This document shows, piece by piece, positions 15,600 to 25,114 of a stretch of 28,970 bases of DNA. The stretch comes from Planctomycetota bacterium. Lineage in GTDB: Bacteria; Planctomycetota; UBA8108; UBA1146; JAJFFE01. The notes beneath the pieces were generated by a model. That model saw nothing but the letters and a program-made list of their open reading frames with translations. It had not been told where the DNA came from and made no database searches. Location: the NCBI GenBank assembly GCA_020425835.1, contig JAGQRC010000001.1, positions 1-28,970 of the forward strand, written 5' to 3'. The translations under genes were made by a program, and so were the position numbers. Position 1 is the stretch's first letter. Each line of letters starts with the position of its first letter.

Positions 15600-18497
15600 A
15601 TGGTCTGTCGGGATGCATCGTCGATGGGTTGGGGGTCTTCGGTTCGGAGGCTCGCCCGTCCTGCGCTACGGATCGTCATCGCGTCGATCGTGCTCGGTGG
15701 CACGTCGGTCGAGGCCCAGGTCTCGACCTTCGTCCGGGGCGACTGCAACCTCGACGCGATCGTCGGGATCGGGGATGCGATCGCTGCGCTCAACCACCTC
15801 TTCGCCGGAGGCAGTGTCGGGTGCGAGGATGCGTGTGATGTCGATGACGATGGCCTCCTGACGATCGGCGATCCGATCTCGCTGTTGTCCTTCCTGTTCG
15901 GGGGCGGATCGGGTCCCGCGGAGCCCTTTCCCGACTGTGGAGGCGATCCCGGTGCCGACACGCTGAGTTGCGATGCATCGCCCCCGTGTCCGAGCGGATC
16001 GCCGCCCCGCTTCACCACGATGCCACCGACCGATGCGACGGAAGGGGTCCTCTTCACCTACGCCGCCGGTGCGACGGACGCGGATGTCGGAGAGCTCCTG
16101 ACCTTCGAGCTGGTCGTCGCGCCGACGGGGGCGAGCGTCGATGGCGGTACCGGTCTCGTGAGTTGGATCCCGAGCTTCGCTCAGCAAGGTTCGCATTCGT
16201 TCGTCCTTCGGGTGGCCGACTCCATCGGTCTGCTCGCAGATCAACCGTTCGAGGTCATCGTCGCGAACGTGAACCAGGTCCCGGTCGGAGTCGCCGATGT
16301 GTTCGGTGTCGGAGCGGGTTGCACGATCGACGGTCAACTGTTGGCCAACGATTCCGACCTCGACGGCGATGAGCTCTCGGCGACGTTGGTCGACGCCCCA
16401 TCGTTCGGCACCGTCGTCCTCGACGCGAACGGCATCTTCCACTACACGCACGATGGCTCCGCCGAGAGCGACGTCTTCACGTACGAGGCGTCCGATGGCG
16501 AGCTCGGTTCCGGCCCGGTGACGGTCACCCTGACGCGAGTCGACGATCCCTACGGCTTCGTCGATCACTTCTCGGCACCCGCGCTCGATCCGCGCTGGCT
16601 CTCCGTCGCGAGCGGGGGTGGAGCGGTGGTCATCGAGCCCCAGGGCCTCCGTCTCTCTCGACCACTCGCGGAGGACACTGCGTTCGTGCGATCCGGAGCA
16701 CCGATCGATCTGGAGCGGTCGCAGCTCTGGATGTTCGCGCTGCGACGGACGGCGGGTGATGACCTCGTCGATGCGGTCGCGTTGTGGCGTCGGCCTGCGG
16801 GAAGTCCGCCGACCGACGCGCCGGAAGCCGAGCTCGACGCCGAGCGGTTGGCGTCGGTGGGGCTCGTCGACAGCGGATCCGTGGCCACACTTCGCTTTCG
16901 CTACGACCTCACCGGTGACAGCGAGGCCCGCCATTGGGACGGTGTGCCGTTCGACGTCTGGACCCCGCCCGGAGTGGTGGCCGACGCGCTGGATGAGACC
17001 CGCGTCGGGGGTGACGCCGACTGGACGACGGTCGGGCTCGAGATCGATGCAGTCGACTCGCGTTTCCGATTCCTCGCGTGGGGCGGAGTGGGGACGACGC
17101 TCGGGGATGTGCGTCAAGGTGTGCGACTGACGGCGTTGACCGACTGGGTCGGCTTCGATCAGTTCTCGACGCTCGCGGCGACCGACGACGTCTGGTTGAC
17201 GATTGGGGATCGGCATACGGAGCAGTCGAGCGGCGATCTCGAGTGCGCATGGGTCCGGCTCCAGCAGGGGGCGCGTCGCGATGCGTACACGAACGGTCGC
17301 GCGGGTCTCGCGAGCGACTACGTGCTTCGTCACCATCTCGGCTACGGTACCCAGTTCGTGCCGGAGGGACGGGGCGTCGATGCGCTGGTTCCCGGCCCGG
17401 TCGGATCGTGGCACGAGCGGGGGAATCGCAAGAAATGCGTCTTCCGCGATGACGATGGCATCTACTATCTCTTCTTCGAGGGTCTCGACGCCGTCGATCA
17501 AACGTCGATCGGGCTGGCCACCTGCGACGGACCCGACGGCCCCTGGATCCCCCATCCGTCGAACCCCGTCGTCCCGAGGACGGTGCTCCCGTTCCTCGGC
17601 GTGAGCTACGACGTCTTGACCGCCCCGTGGGTGATCCGGGATCTCGGCGAGCTCGACCCGTCGAAACGCTGGAAGATGCTCGTCTCCGGCGAGCTCGCTG
17701 CCGGGTCACGACATCGTCTCTTCCTGCTGACGGCCGCCCAACCGGAGGGACCGTGGACGCGAGTCGACGGACCGGACCTCGATGGTGCGGTCCTCGCCGA
17801 GTCGTTGGCTGGTGACTGGCGTGACGACGGAGTGTCCGATCCCCTGGTCTGGTTCGATCCGGAGCTCGGTGAGTGGTGTCTCTTCTATTCCGGGATCCGG
17901 GAGAAGGAGACAGAGTTCGGTCCTGGAGGATGGAGTATCGGCTTCGCGACCTCGCCCGACCTCGTGAACTGGACGGAGGCGAGCGACAACCCTCGCATCG
18001 CGGGGGACCCCAACGCGATTCGAAGCTGGTCGGGCTTCACCGGTCGGACCATCACGATCTCCGACAGCGCTGCGTTCCGGGAGGGCGCCGCCGTCATCGT
18101 TCGCAACGCATCGACCGTCGACGACTGGGCGATCGCGAGGATCGAACGCATCGATGGCAACGATCTCGTCCTCTACGAGCAGCTCGCCGGGTTGACGGGC
18201 ACCAGCTCGAATCGGACGGTCGCACAGCTCGGCGCCGGCTCACTGAGTCCCATGGCGCTCATCCGCGAACCGCACGGTTGTTACCGTCTCTTCGTCACGG
18301 CGTTCCAACCGTTCATCCTCGGCGCCGCTTCGGCCGGGTTCGGCAACTGCGAGCTGGTCGGCAGTCTGACGGCACCATCGATCGCTGGCCCGTGGACCTG
18401 GGACGACTTCGGCAGCCCCGCCGCTTCGTTCGACCGTTGGGGTACACCGCGCTCCCAAGAGAACCTCCGAGTCATCCTCACACCGACCGTACGCTGA
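15600..18497 (+). CDS. large secreted dockerin-like / Ig-like / beta-propeller (GH43/GH32-like) protein
   Basis: A 965-residue protein starting at ATG 15600 after a GGAGGAC. It has a signal peptide (about 1-40, ending VEAQ). A paired EF-hand dockerin-like module follows at about 43-110 (RGDCNLDAIVGIGDAI and CDVDDDGLLTIGDPI, each followed by LxxLF..GG). Next come a cadherin/He_PIG-like Ig fold (about 135-222) and a second Ig-like unit with LLANDSDLDGDEL (about 230-305). A concanavalin-like segment beginning DHFSAPALDPRW spans about 318-570. The C-terminal region (about 612-960) has propeller blades such as KCVFRDDDGIYYLFFEG and SDPLVWFDPELGEWCLFYSG, typical of GH43/GH32-type five-bladed propellers. 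A secreted polysaccharide-acting enzyme is inferred; catalytic acids cannot be assigned with confidence. The dockerin-like pair is common in Planctomycetota and may mediate retention or sorting rather than cellulosome assembly. Confidence 0.85.
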   Translation: MVCRDASSMGWGSSVRRLARPALRIVIASIVLGGTSVEAQVSTFVRGDCNLDAIVGIGDAIAALNHLFAGGSVGCEDACDVDDDGLLTIGDPISLLSFLFGGGSGPAEPFPDCGGDPGADTLSCDASPPCPSGSPPRFTTMPPTDATEGVLFTYAAGATDADVGELLTFELVVAPTGASVDGGTGLVSWIPSFAQQGSHSFVLRVADSIGLLADQPFEVIVANVNQVPVGVADVFGVGAGCTIDGQLLANDSDLDGDELSATLVDAPSFGTVVLDANGIFHYTHDGSAESDVFTYEASDGELGSGPVTVTLTRVDDPYGFVDHFSAPALDPRWLSVASGGGAVVIEPQGLRLSRPLAEDTAFVRSGAPIDLERSQLWMFALRRTAGDDLVDAVALWRRPAGSPPTDAPEAELDAERLASVGLVDSGSVATLRFRYDLTGDSEARHWDGVPFDVWTPPGVVADALDETRVGGDADWTTVGLEIDAVDSRFRFLAWGGVGTTLGDVRQGVRLTALTDWVGFDQFSTLAATDDVWLTIGDRHTEQSSGDLECAWVRLQQGARRDAYTNGRAGLASDYVLRHHLGYGTQFVPEGRGVDALVPGPVGSWHERGNRKKCVFRDDDGIYYLFFEGLDAVDQTSIGLATCDGPDGPWIPHPSNPVVPRTVLPFLGVSYDVLTAPWVIRDLGELDPSKRWKMLVSGELAAGSRHRLFLLTAAQPEGPWTRVDGPDLDGAVLAESLAGDWRDDGVSDPLVWFDPELGEWCLFYSGIREKETEFGPGGWSIGFATSPDLVNWTEASDNPRIAGDPNAIRSWSGFTGRTITISDSAAFREGAAVIVRNASTVDDWAIARIERIDGNDLVLYEQLAGLTGTSSNRTVAQLGAGSLSPMALIREPHGCYRLFVTAFQPFILGAASAGFGNCELVGSLTAPSIAGPWTWDDFGSPAASFDRWGTPRSQENLRVILTPTVR

Positions 18498-18684
18498 GTG
18501 GACGGTTCGGTGCGGAGCGGGGCGCGGCTCGGTCCCCGTGGGTTGGCCGAGAGGCGTCGACCGCTCGCCGCCCTCAGTGATCTCGGGAAACAATCCGCCT
18601 CGAAAATCCCGACCAATCGACTCCGACTCGACACAGAACAGATCTGGGCTCCTGTTTCCCGAACGAGAAGGAGAGGTTCGAGTG

Positions 18685-21600
18685 ATGAGTCGAGACTCTG
18701 ATGGGCTCGCCCGGCGTGGGCGCTTGTTTTGTCTGGTGATTCTGGGCATGGCGGGCTCGGCATTGCACGCGCAGATCCCGGCGCGGCCAGTGCCCGTATT
18801 GATCAATCCACCGTTCCAGTTCACCGGAGAGAGTGAGCCGGGCGTGCCGTTCCCGTTACCGCAGTCGGTGGACCCGCAGGGGCGGCGGAAGGAGGTCGGT
18901 GGATCGAACGCCCTGGCCGTGAGCTGGGACGGCAAGCTCCTGATGTACTGGGACACGGAGTCCCATCCGCCCTACTTCCAGAATCTCTGGGCGAACCGGC
19001 CCACCGGAACCGTGAACCGGGGCTTCGTCTTCACGACGTTCCACAAGGAAGAAGTCGGGCTCGATGTCGATGACCGTCCCGTCTTCGGTCCGACCTGTTT
19101 CGGGACACCGTTCCCCCGGTTCGCGGAGATCAGCCGTACCCTGGCGCCCGGAAGCCATCCCGGGAACACCTACCCGGCGATCCCTGCCGACGGCTATACC
19201 GACTACTACCCCTACATCGTTCCGAACCCGGGCTCCAAGGTCGGCAGCATGGGAGAGCTCGGTCTCCTCCTGACGAACCTGCTCTCGAACATCATGTACC
19301 CGGTCCCGGACTCCGAGCTCCCGGCCGGAGCGAACGGAGCGAATCCCTACGCCAGCGATGTGACGGGCGCGCCGATGGTGGGGGGCAGCTACCTCACCTA
19401 CGACATGGTGGTCACCCTCCAGGACATCCCGAAGTTCTGGGATCCCAGTGCGAACCCCGCGCAGTGGAAGGCTTACAACAACAGCGGGTTCTTCACCACC
19501 TACGAGACCGGGCTCTATCCGAACGGCGTCAACGTCACCAGCTCGAACACGACCGAGAAGCGCAACGGTCGGGCGAAGCTCCGCGTCATCGTCGACTTCG
19601 CGAACAAGCAGATCATCGACGTCATCGTCCTCGACAAGTGGCAGCCGTTCATCGTCAAGGACTCGAGTTGGACCACGACCTCCACACTGAAGGTCGGGCT
19701 CTCGATCCCATCCTCGACCGAGATGTATGCGGACAACTTCGAGCCGACGCTGACCCTGGACGGCCACCTGATGGTCGCGAAGGGGAGCGACCGCATCGTC
19801 GCGTTCGGCAACGGAGGCTCGCGGGTCGTCTTCTACTACAACCAGACGGCGTTCGGGACGACCGACTGGCAAGGGCCGTGGGACCTGCATCACCTCTATC
19901 TCCACCGCAACACGGTCGTCGACGGGAAGACGCTCGCCGAGCGCTACCCGCTGGCGCGTCAGCCCATCAAGGACTACGACGGTGCGATCCACGGAGACGG
20001 CAACGGGGACGGAATCCTGACCCAGACCGAGGCCGACCAGGTGCCCTTCGAAGGGGGCTACACCTGGCTGAGCCACGACGGGCGCTTCGTCGTCTACACC
20101 GTCGCGAGTGGAGGGGTCGGGGACGATCATCCCTGGGTCGGCAACTATCCGTTCGGCAACGGTATCCTCGCGGACGGCGGCGGCTCGTCGAACCGCGCCC
20201 AAGTGAGCATTGTCGGTAGCGTCACCGGTTGGCAGATGTGGAAGATCGATCACGCCGCGGCGAACCCCAGCCGGCACTACTTCACGGCGTTCGACCAACA
20301 GAGTCGCACGGTGAATCTCCGGACCGCCTCGTTCGGCTTCGGTCCGGGCTTCTGGGATCTGCTCCGGGGAGCGAACGGCATCCCGTTGAAGCGTGATGAC
20401 AATGTGAAGCTCCAGCTGGTCAACAGCAACCGTCTGCTCTACTACGAAGTCGACCTCCAGCCCTATCAGAAGCGGGACTACGGCTTCTACCTGCCGCTGA
20501 CGGTCATGCTCGATCTGGTCGGGACCGGATCGGTGGATGACATTCGCCGCGAGCTCGACATGACGCGGACCCCGGATCTCTCGGGGAACGCGAACGTCGG
20601 GCATCTCCCGGCCACCGGAAGCGGCCAGTTCCCGTGCGAGTACTTCGATCTCCCGTCGTTGATCAACAGCGGCGGCATGCCCGGCCTGTACAACGGCGCG
20701 AACAACCCGAGCAACATCCACCCGAGCTGGACCTCCGCGGACACGATCACCGACCCGGGGACCGGGAAGCACTGGGCACCGCTGGCGGACTGGGTCGACG
20801 GGGTCGACATCGACGACGACGGGATCATCGACACCACGGCGCACGCCGGTCGCGGTAATCCGCGCGACATGGACAGCGACGACTGTTGGGGACGCGTCGG
20901 CCAGGCGATGTTCTTCCGTGATGAGACGGAGATCTACGTCGAGAACGATGGCACCGCGCCGGAGTTGAACCCGGGGACCGGGCTCGCCGGCTCCTCGGAC
21001 GAGTTCTCGGTGTCGCTCTGGGTCAATCCGATCCAGAACCGGACCACCGCGGCGCCGATCTTCGACCACCACATGCACATCGAGCTTCGCAAGGGCGCGA
21101 CGCAGGGAGGCCAACACCAGGGGCGGATCGCGGTTCGCGTCGACGAGCCCGGAGGATCGATCCAGTGGCTCACGTCCACCGACACCGCCGCACCGCTGTT
21201 CGACTGGACGCACGTCGTCGCGAGCTGGAAGGATACGCCGAACGTCAACGAGTCGGAGCTCCGGCTCTACGTCGATGGCGTGGAGGTCCCGAACAGCCCG
21301 CTGGTCCTCGGCTTCGACCAGCTGGCGACGAACACCCAGAACATCCGCATCGGCTGTCTCGCGACTTGCTCGACGACGACGGACCGTGCCGTCCTGCTTC
21401 TCGATGAGGTGGCGCTCGAGAACAGCGCGGTCACCGCGCAGGACGCCGCCGACCTCGCGCTGATCCCTCGGGCGACTCCGAGCTGGGACAACAGCAACCT
21501 CCCGGAGCCGCCGCCCGCGCCGTTCGTCAACGCGAGCGATGCCAAGGTGCCGACGGACAACCCGTACGACGCCAACGTCGCCCGCCTCGGGGCCGACCTC

Positions 21601-22821
21601 TTCAACGACGTCCGACTCTCCGCGAACCAGACGACGAGTTGTGCGAGCTGCCACGACCCGGCGAACGCGTTCACGGATGGGCTGACCACCGGGGTCGGAT
21701 TCACCGGTACGGTGCTCCGGCGCAACACGCCGTCGATCTACAACCAGCGTTTCAACACGCGCCAGTTCTGGGATGCGCGTGCCGAGGACCTCGAGGATCA
21801 GGCGCTCGATCCGGTGTTCAACGCCGACGAGATGGGACTCGACTGGCCGACGCTCGAGGCCTACCTCGAGGGTGACGCCGACTACCTCGCGCGGTTCGAC
21901 GCCTACCTGAACACCAACGGCGACATCGAGGAGGACGACGTCCGCAAGGCGATCGCCACCTACATGCGGTCACCGGTGATCGGGGACTCGGCAGTCGATC
22001 AGTTCGTCGCCGGAGACCTCGGCGCACTGACCACGAGCGAGATCCGAGGGCAGGCGCTCTTCTTCGGCAAGGCGCGCTGCAACGGTTGCCACAACGGGAA
22101 GAACCTCACCGACAACCGGCTCTGGACGACCGGCACCTTCCGTTCGGATGGCACCGACGATGGCGCGTTCGAGGCCGGTGCGGCGCCCGGGACTGCGGGA
22201 CGACCGAAGTTCCTCGGCTCCTTCAAGACGCCGACTCTTCGAGAGCTCGCGAGAACCGGTCCGTACTTCCACGACGGAAGCGCGTCGACCCTGGCGGCGG
22301 TGATCGACTTCTACGATGCCGGGGGCGTGCGCGCCGCGGGTGGCTACCCGCTCCTCGATCCGAACCCGGACACGCCCGACTTCGAGTACCACGTGAAGGG
22401 GGAGGAGATCAACCGGCCTCTCGGTCTCACGGCGGGGGAGAAGGCCGATCTCGAGGCGTATCTCCTGGCGTTGACCTCGGAGGACGTGGACGACGGCGCG
22501 GTCGGATTCGACACCGCGCCCACCGCAACGATCTCGACTCGCGTCGTCTCGAGTGGCGGTAGCCCCGCGATCTACTCGGTGAACCTGATCGTCGAGATCA
22601 TCGACACCGACACGGGTGGGGATCTCGATCCGACCAACATGCCCTGGACGTTGGAGGTCGAGGTCGGCTCGGCATCCTACGACTGGTCGGGTGGGACGGT
22701 GACCGCGATCACCAACGGCTACCGCTGGGTGCGCAACTTCAGCGCCCTCCCCATGGGCGCGACCATTCGCGCACGTGGCGCCGACTGGCATGGCCTCTGG
22801 AGCGCGTGGGACAACCTGTAG
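18685..22821 (+). CDS. secreted LamG / di-haem cytochrome c peroxidase fusion protein
   Basis: A 1378-residue protein. ATG 18685 is preferred over the longer frame because AAGGAGAGG lies eight bases upstream and a signal peptide follows at once (RLFCLVILGMAGSALHA, cleavage near residue 29). About 700 residues of unrecognised sequence follow, including Ca-binding-like DGNGDGILTQTEAD (about 438) and DIDDDGIIDT (about 708). A LamG/concanavalin-like domain (about 765-905: SVSLWVNPIQ, DWTHVVASWKD, LRLYVDGVEV) comes next. The C-terminal third is a MauG/CcpA-type di-haem peroxidase with CASCH (986-990) and CNGCH (1132-1136), plus RRNTPSIYNQRF, QFWDARAEDLEDQ and FKTPTLRELARTGPYFHDGS. It should reduce peroxide or oxidise a partner outside the cytoplasm. 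A C-terminal extension of about 110 residues follows. The size and domain order are unusual for a peroxidase. Confidence 0.88.
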   Translation: MSRDSDGLARRGRLFCLVILGMAGSALHAQIPARPVPVLINPPFQFTGESEPGVPFPLPQSVDPQGRRKEVGGSNALAVSWDGKLLMYWDTESHPPYFQNLWANRPTGTVNRGFVFTTFHKEEVGLDVDDRPVFGPTCFGTPFPRFAEISRTLAPGSHPGNTYPAIPADGYTDYYPYIVPNPGSKVGSMGELGLLLTNLLSNIMYPVPDSELPAGANGANPYASDVTGAPMVGGSYLTYDMVVTLQDIPKFWDPSANPAQWKAYNNSGFFTTYETGLYPNGVNVTSSNTTEKRNGRAKLRVIVDFANKQIIDVIVLDKWQPFIVKDSSWTTTSTLKVGLSIPSSTEMYADNFEPTLTLDGHLMVAKGSDRIVAFGNGGSRVVFYYNQTAFGTTDWQGPWDLHHLYLHRNTVVDGKTLAERYPLARQPIKDYDGAIHGDGNGDGILTQTEADQVPFEGGYTWLSHDGRFVVYTVASGGVGDDHPWVGNYPFGNGILADGGGSSNRAQVSIVGSVTGWQMWKIDHAAANPSRHYFTAFDQQSRTVNLRTASFGFGPGFWDLLRGANGIPLKRDDNVKLQLVNSNRLLYYEVDLQPYQKRDYGFYLPLTVMLDLVGTGSVDDIRRELDMTRTPDLSGNANVGHLPATGSGQFPCEYFDLPSLINSGGMPGLYNGANNPSNIHPSWTSADTITDPGTGKHWAPLADWVDGVDIDDDGIIDTTAHAGRGNPRDMDSDDCWGRVGQAMFFRDETEIYVENDGTAPELNPGTGLAGSSDEFSVSLWVNPIQNRTTAAPIFDHHMHIELRKGATQGGQHQGRIAVRVDEPGGSIQWLTSTDTAAPLFDWTHVVASWKDTPNVNESELRLYVDGVEVPNSPLVLGFDQLATNTQNIRIGCLATCSTTTDRAVLLLDEVALENSAVTAQDAADLALIPRATPSWDNSNLPEPPPAPFVNASDAKVPTDNPYDANVARLGADLFNDVRLSANQTTSCASCHDPANAFTDGLTTGVGFTGTVLRRNTPSIYNQRFNTRQFWDARAEDLEDQALDPVFNADEMGLDWPTLEAYLEGDADYLARFDAYLNTNGDIEEDDVRKAIATYMRSPVIGDSAVDQFVAGDLGALTTSEIRGQALFFGKARCNGCHNGKNLTDNRLWTTGTFRSDGTDDGAFEAGAAPGTAGRPKFLGSFKTPTLRELARTGPYFHDGSASTLAAVIDFYDAGGVRAAGGYPLLDPNPDTPDFEYHVKGEEINRPLGLTAGEKADLEAYLLALTSEDVDDGAVGFDTAPTATISTRVVSSGGSPAIYSVNLIVEIIDTDTGGDLDPTNMPWTLEVEVGSASYDWSGGTVTAITNGYRWVRNFSALPMGATIRARGADWHGLWSAWDNL

Positions 22822-22850
22822 TCCGACTCGCTTCGAGCGGTGAGTGGGGT

Positions 22851-22877
22851 GAAGGGCCGCGAGAGCGGCCCTTCTTT
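22851..22877 (+). terminator. intrinsic (Rho-independent) terminator
   Basis: GAAGGGCCGC (22851-22860) and GCGGCCCTTC (22865-22874) form a perfect ten-base-pair stem with a GAGA loop, followed by TTTCATC. It lies 29 bases after the peroxidase-fusion stop. The stem may also affect the convergent kinase transcript, but no T-run follows in that direction. Confidence 0.88.
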
Positions 22878-22916
22878 CATCTCCGGAGGGCGGACGCCGA
22901 CTCACGGAGACGAACA

Positions 22917-24548
22917 TCAACGCGTCGGCGCCGCTTCCGGGTCGCCGAGGTCCTCGAAGAACTCCCGGAGGGAGTCGAGGGTCACCGGCTTGGGCACGAA
23001 GCCTCGCATTCCCGCCCGCACGCTCTCCTCCTTGTACTCAGTGAGGGCGTGCGCCGAGCACGCGACGATGACCGGCGCTCGGCTGCCGCTCTGTCCGAGG
23101 ATGCGTCGCGTCGTCTCGAAGCCGTCCAGGTCGGGCATCTGGATGTCCATGACGATGAGCCCGAAGTCCTCGTCCTCGATGCGGTGGAGCGCCGCGACCC
23201 CACCGTCCACCGTCTCGATGTGCTCGAAGCCGAGGCGCTGGAGGAGTCGCTGCATCACCAGGCGGTTCAGAGCCTGGTCATCGACGACCAGCACGCTTCG
23301 CTCGGTCCAGGAACTCGGGAGCGGTACGGTCGGCCTGGCGGACGCGGGGCCCGGAGACGTCGTGACCTCGACGGGAAGGGCGAAGTGGACGACCGTGCCG
23401 ACCCCGACCTCGCTGGTCAGGTGGATCTCGCCGCCGAGCAGTTCCACGAGCCGTTTGCAGATCGAGAGCCCGAGCCCGGTGCCTCCGTATCGACGCGTGA
23501 TGGACTCGTCCGCTTGCGTGAACGGCTCGAAGATCCTCTCGAGCGAACCGGGCGGAATGCCGACTCCCGTGTCGGCGATGGTCCCGATCAGCTGCAGCGA
23601 GGCGTCATCGATCTCGCTGGCGTCGAAGGAGACCGTGATCGTTCCGCGTTCGGTGAACTTGATGGCGTTGCCGAGGAGGTTGGAGACGATCTGTCTCGTT
23701 CGCCCCGCATCGCCGATCACCTCGGACGGTACGCGATCCGAGAACTCGACCTCGAGCGTCACGGATTCGGGGTCGACGATGCCTTCGAGCTGTCGGGTCA
23801 GTTCCCCCAGCAGCGCTCGAGGGTCGAAGGGAGCCCGAGCGGCGCGCGCCGTCTCTTCATCCAGAGAGCTCAAGTGGAGGATGTCCTCGACCAAGGCCTG
23901 CAAGGAGCGACCGCAGGACTGAATGGTCTCGAGACTCGGCCGGAGGTCGGTCGGAAGGGTCTGATCCAGGAGGAGGTCGGTCGTGGCGATGATCCCGTGG
24001 AGCGGGGTCCGGATCTCGTGGCTCATGATCGCGAGGAATCGACTCTTCGCCTGGGCGAGCTTCTCCGCCTTCCGCTTGGACCGGCGCAGGTCTTGGCTCC
24101 GCGTCTCCAGCTGCCGAGTGAGCTTCTCCGCCTGGCTCAACGCGTTGTTCTTCGCTTGGATCAGGAAGAGGTAATCGGCGACCGAGCAGTGGGGCGGGAA
24201 CTGCTCCAGGGCAATGCCGTGAGCGCGAAGGTCGTCGAGACCGGTCAGCCACGGCCAACCGAACAGCAGTCCGCGCATCGTGTCGCCGAGGAACTGGAGT
24301 CGGAGGGTCATGCCGTTGGTGGACCGGGCGATGATGAACGAGGCCGAAGCGCGCGCGAGATCGGCCACCGCGGTGACGGGGCCCCGGGGCCTCTCGATCT
24401 TCAGGATCTCGGTCCAAGGCTGCCCGACCCACTCGCTCCTTCGCGACGCGAAGCCGGACCCGATGCTCTCGACCCGCCCCGACTCGTCGATGGCGAAGTG
24501 GAACGGGAACACCGCGTCGAACTCGGCGGCGGAAAGAGGCGGCCCCAT
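22917..24548 (-). CDS. HNOBA-type hybrid histidine kinase (H-NOX partner)
   Basis: A 543-residue cytosolic hybrid kinase with no membrane segment. The N-terminal region (about 10-130), starting FDAVFPFHFAIDESGRV, resembles HNOBA, the PAS-like domain that accompanies H-NOX sensors. A coiled coil (about 133-170) leads to the HisKA box SHEIRTPLHGII with phospho-acceptor His177. The HATPase domain shows the N box NLLGNAIKFT, G1 DTGVGIPPG and G2 GGTGLGLSI. A receiver domain starts at VLVVDDQALNRLV, with acceptor Asp468 in VMDIQMPD and the KP motif at FVPKPV. Phosphorelay output would need a separate HPt or regulator, and none is visible here. ATG 24548 lies eight bases after the H-NOX stop, with an AGGGGTAGG ribosome binding site overlapping that stop, so the pair is an operon. 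Confidence 0.92.
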   Translation of the reverse strand: MGPPLSAAEFDAVFPFHFAIDESGRVESIGSGFASRRSEWVGQPWTEILKIERPRGPVTAVADLARASASFIIARSTNGMTLRLQFLGDTMRGLLFGWPWLTGLDDLRAHGIALEQFPPHCSVADYLFLIQAKNNALSQAEKLTRQLETRSQDLRRSKRKAEKLAQAKSRFLAIMSHEIRTPLHGIIATTDLLLDQTLPTDLRPSLETIQSCGRSLQALVEDILHLSSLDEETARAARAPFDPRALLGELTRQLEGIVDPESVTLEVEFSDRVPSEVIGDAGRTRQIVSNLLGNAIKFTERGTITVSFDASEIDDASLQLIGTIADTGVGIPPGSLERIFEPFTQADESITRRYGGTGLGLSICKRLVELLGGEIHLTSEVGVGTVVHFALPVEVTTSPGPASARPTVPLPSSWTERSVLVVDDQALNRLVMQRLLQRLGFEHIETVDGGVAALHRIEDEDFGLIVMDIQMPDLDGFETTRRILGQSGSRAPVIVACSAHALTEYKEESVRAGMRGFVPKPVTLDSLREFFEDLGDPEAAPTR

Positions 24549-24556
24549 CGCCGAAC

Positions 24557-25114
24557 CTACCCCTGGGTCGCTCTCGCGCGGATCCGGAACACCGTGGCCT
24601 CTTCCGTCGAGCCGGGGGTGTGGATCAGTTCCGCCTTCATCTCGGCCTCGAAGCGCTCGGCCAGACCATCGATGAGTCCGATGACCATCGGCGCGAGCCC
24701 CGGACGTCCGGAGTAGTAGAAGAGGCGCAGGTCACCGTCCGTCGCTCGCTCGACCTGGAACGACGGGGGTTGGAGTTCGGGGAACGAGAGAGCGATCCGT
24801 GCGTGCATCTCGTCGAGATTCTGGAGGAAGCTCTCGAAGTCGACGCCCGCCAACGCGAACAGCTCGCCGTAGCCTTGACTGCCGACGTACTCGGTCCAGT
24901 ACTTCCCGAACTCGTACAGGAGCGTTTCCGCCGGGAGGTCGAGGATCCGACTGGCACTCTCGACGAGCGCATAGGTGACGGCATCGTCGTATGCATTCAT
25001 CGCCACGAACGTGCTGACCTCGAGGCCGACGTCGTCCTTGATCCGTTGCCACATCTCGGAGCCGAATCGCGAGCTGATCAGCTCCTCGATCGCCTGGTTC
25101 ACCAGTCCGTACAT
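24557..25114 (-). CDS. hnoX: H-NOX haem nitric-oxide/oxygen-binding sensor
   Basis: A 185-residue stand-alone H-NOX (HNOB) domain with the standard opening MYGLVNQAIEELI. The proximal haem ligand is His104 (DEMHARI). The haem-propionate-binding YxSxR motif is Y133/S135/R137 (FYYSGRPGL). The distal-pocket Tyr that lets some H-NOX proteins bind oxygen (Tyr140 in the thermophilic Tt H-NOX, nine residues after the YxSxR Tyr) falls on Pro142 here, so selective binding of nitric oxide is predicted. In known pairs, NO-bound H-NOX changes the activity of the adjacent kinase and so affects biofilm or motility. That is family knowledge; the output here is unknown. It is first in the operon, divergent from the HerA-like gene across 235 bases. 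Confidence 0.94.
   Translation of the reverse strand: MYGLVNQAIEELISSRFGSEMWQRIKDDVGLEVSTFVAMNAYDDAVTYALVESASRILDLPAETLLYEFGKYWTEYVGSQGYGELFALAGVDFESFLQNLDEMHARIALSFPELQPPSFQVERATDGDLRLFYYSGRPGLAPMVIGLIDGLAERFEAEMKAELIHTPGSTEEATVFRIRARATQG

Noticed and set aside
18856..21654. 932-codon minus-strand frame opposite the peroxidase fusion
   Set aside because: It is antisense to a gene with two CxxCH haem motifs and shows the typical low-complexity Arg/Val/Glu shadow composition.
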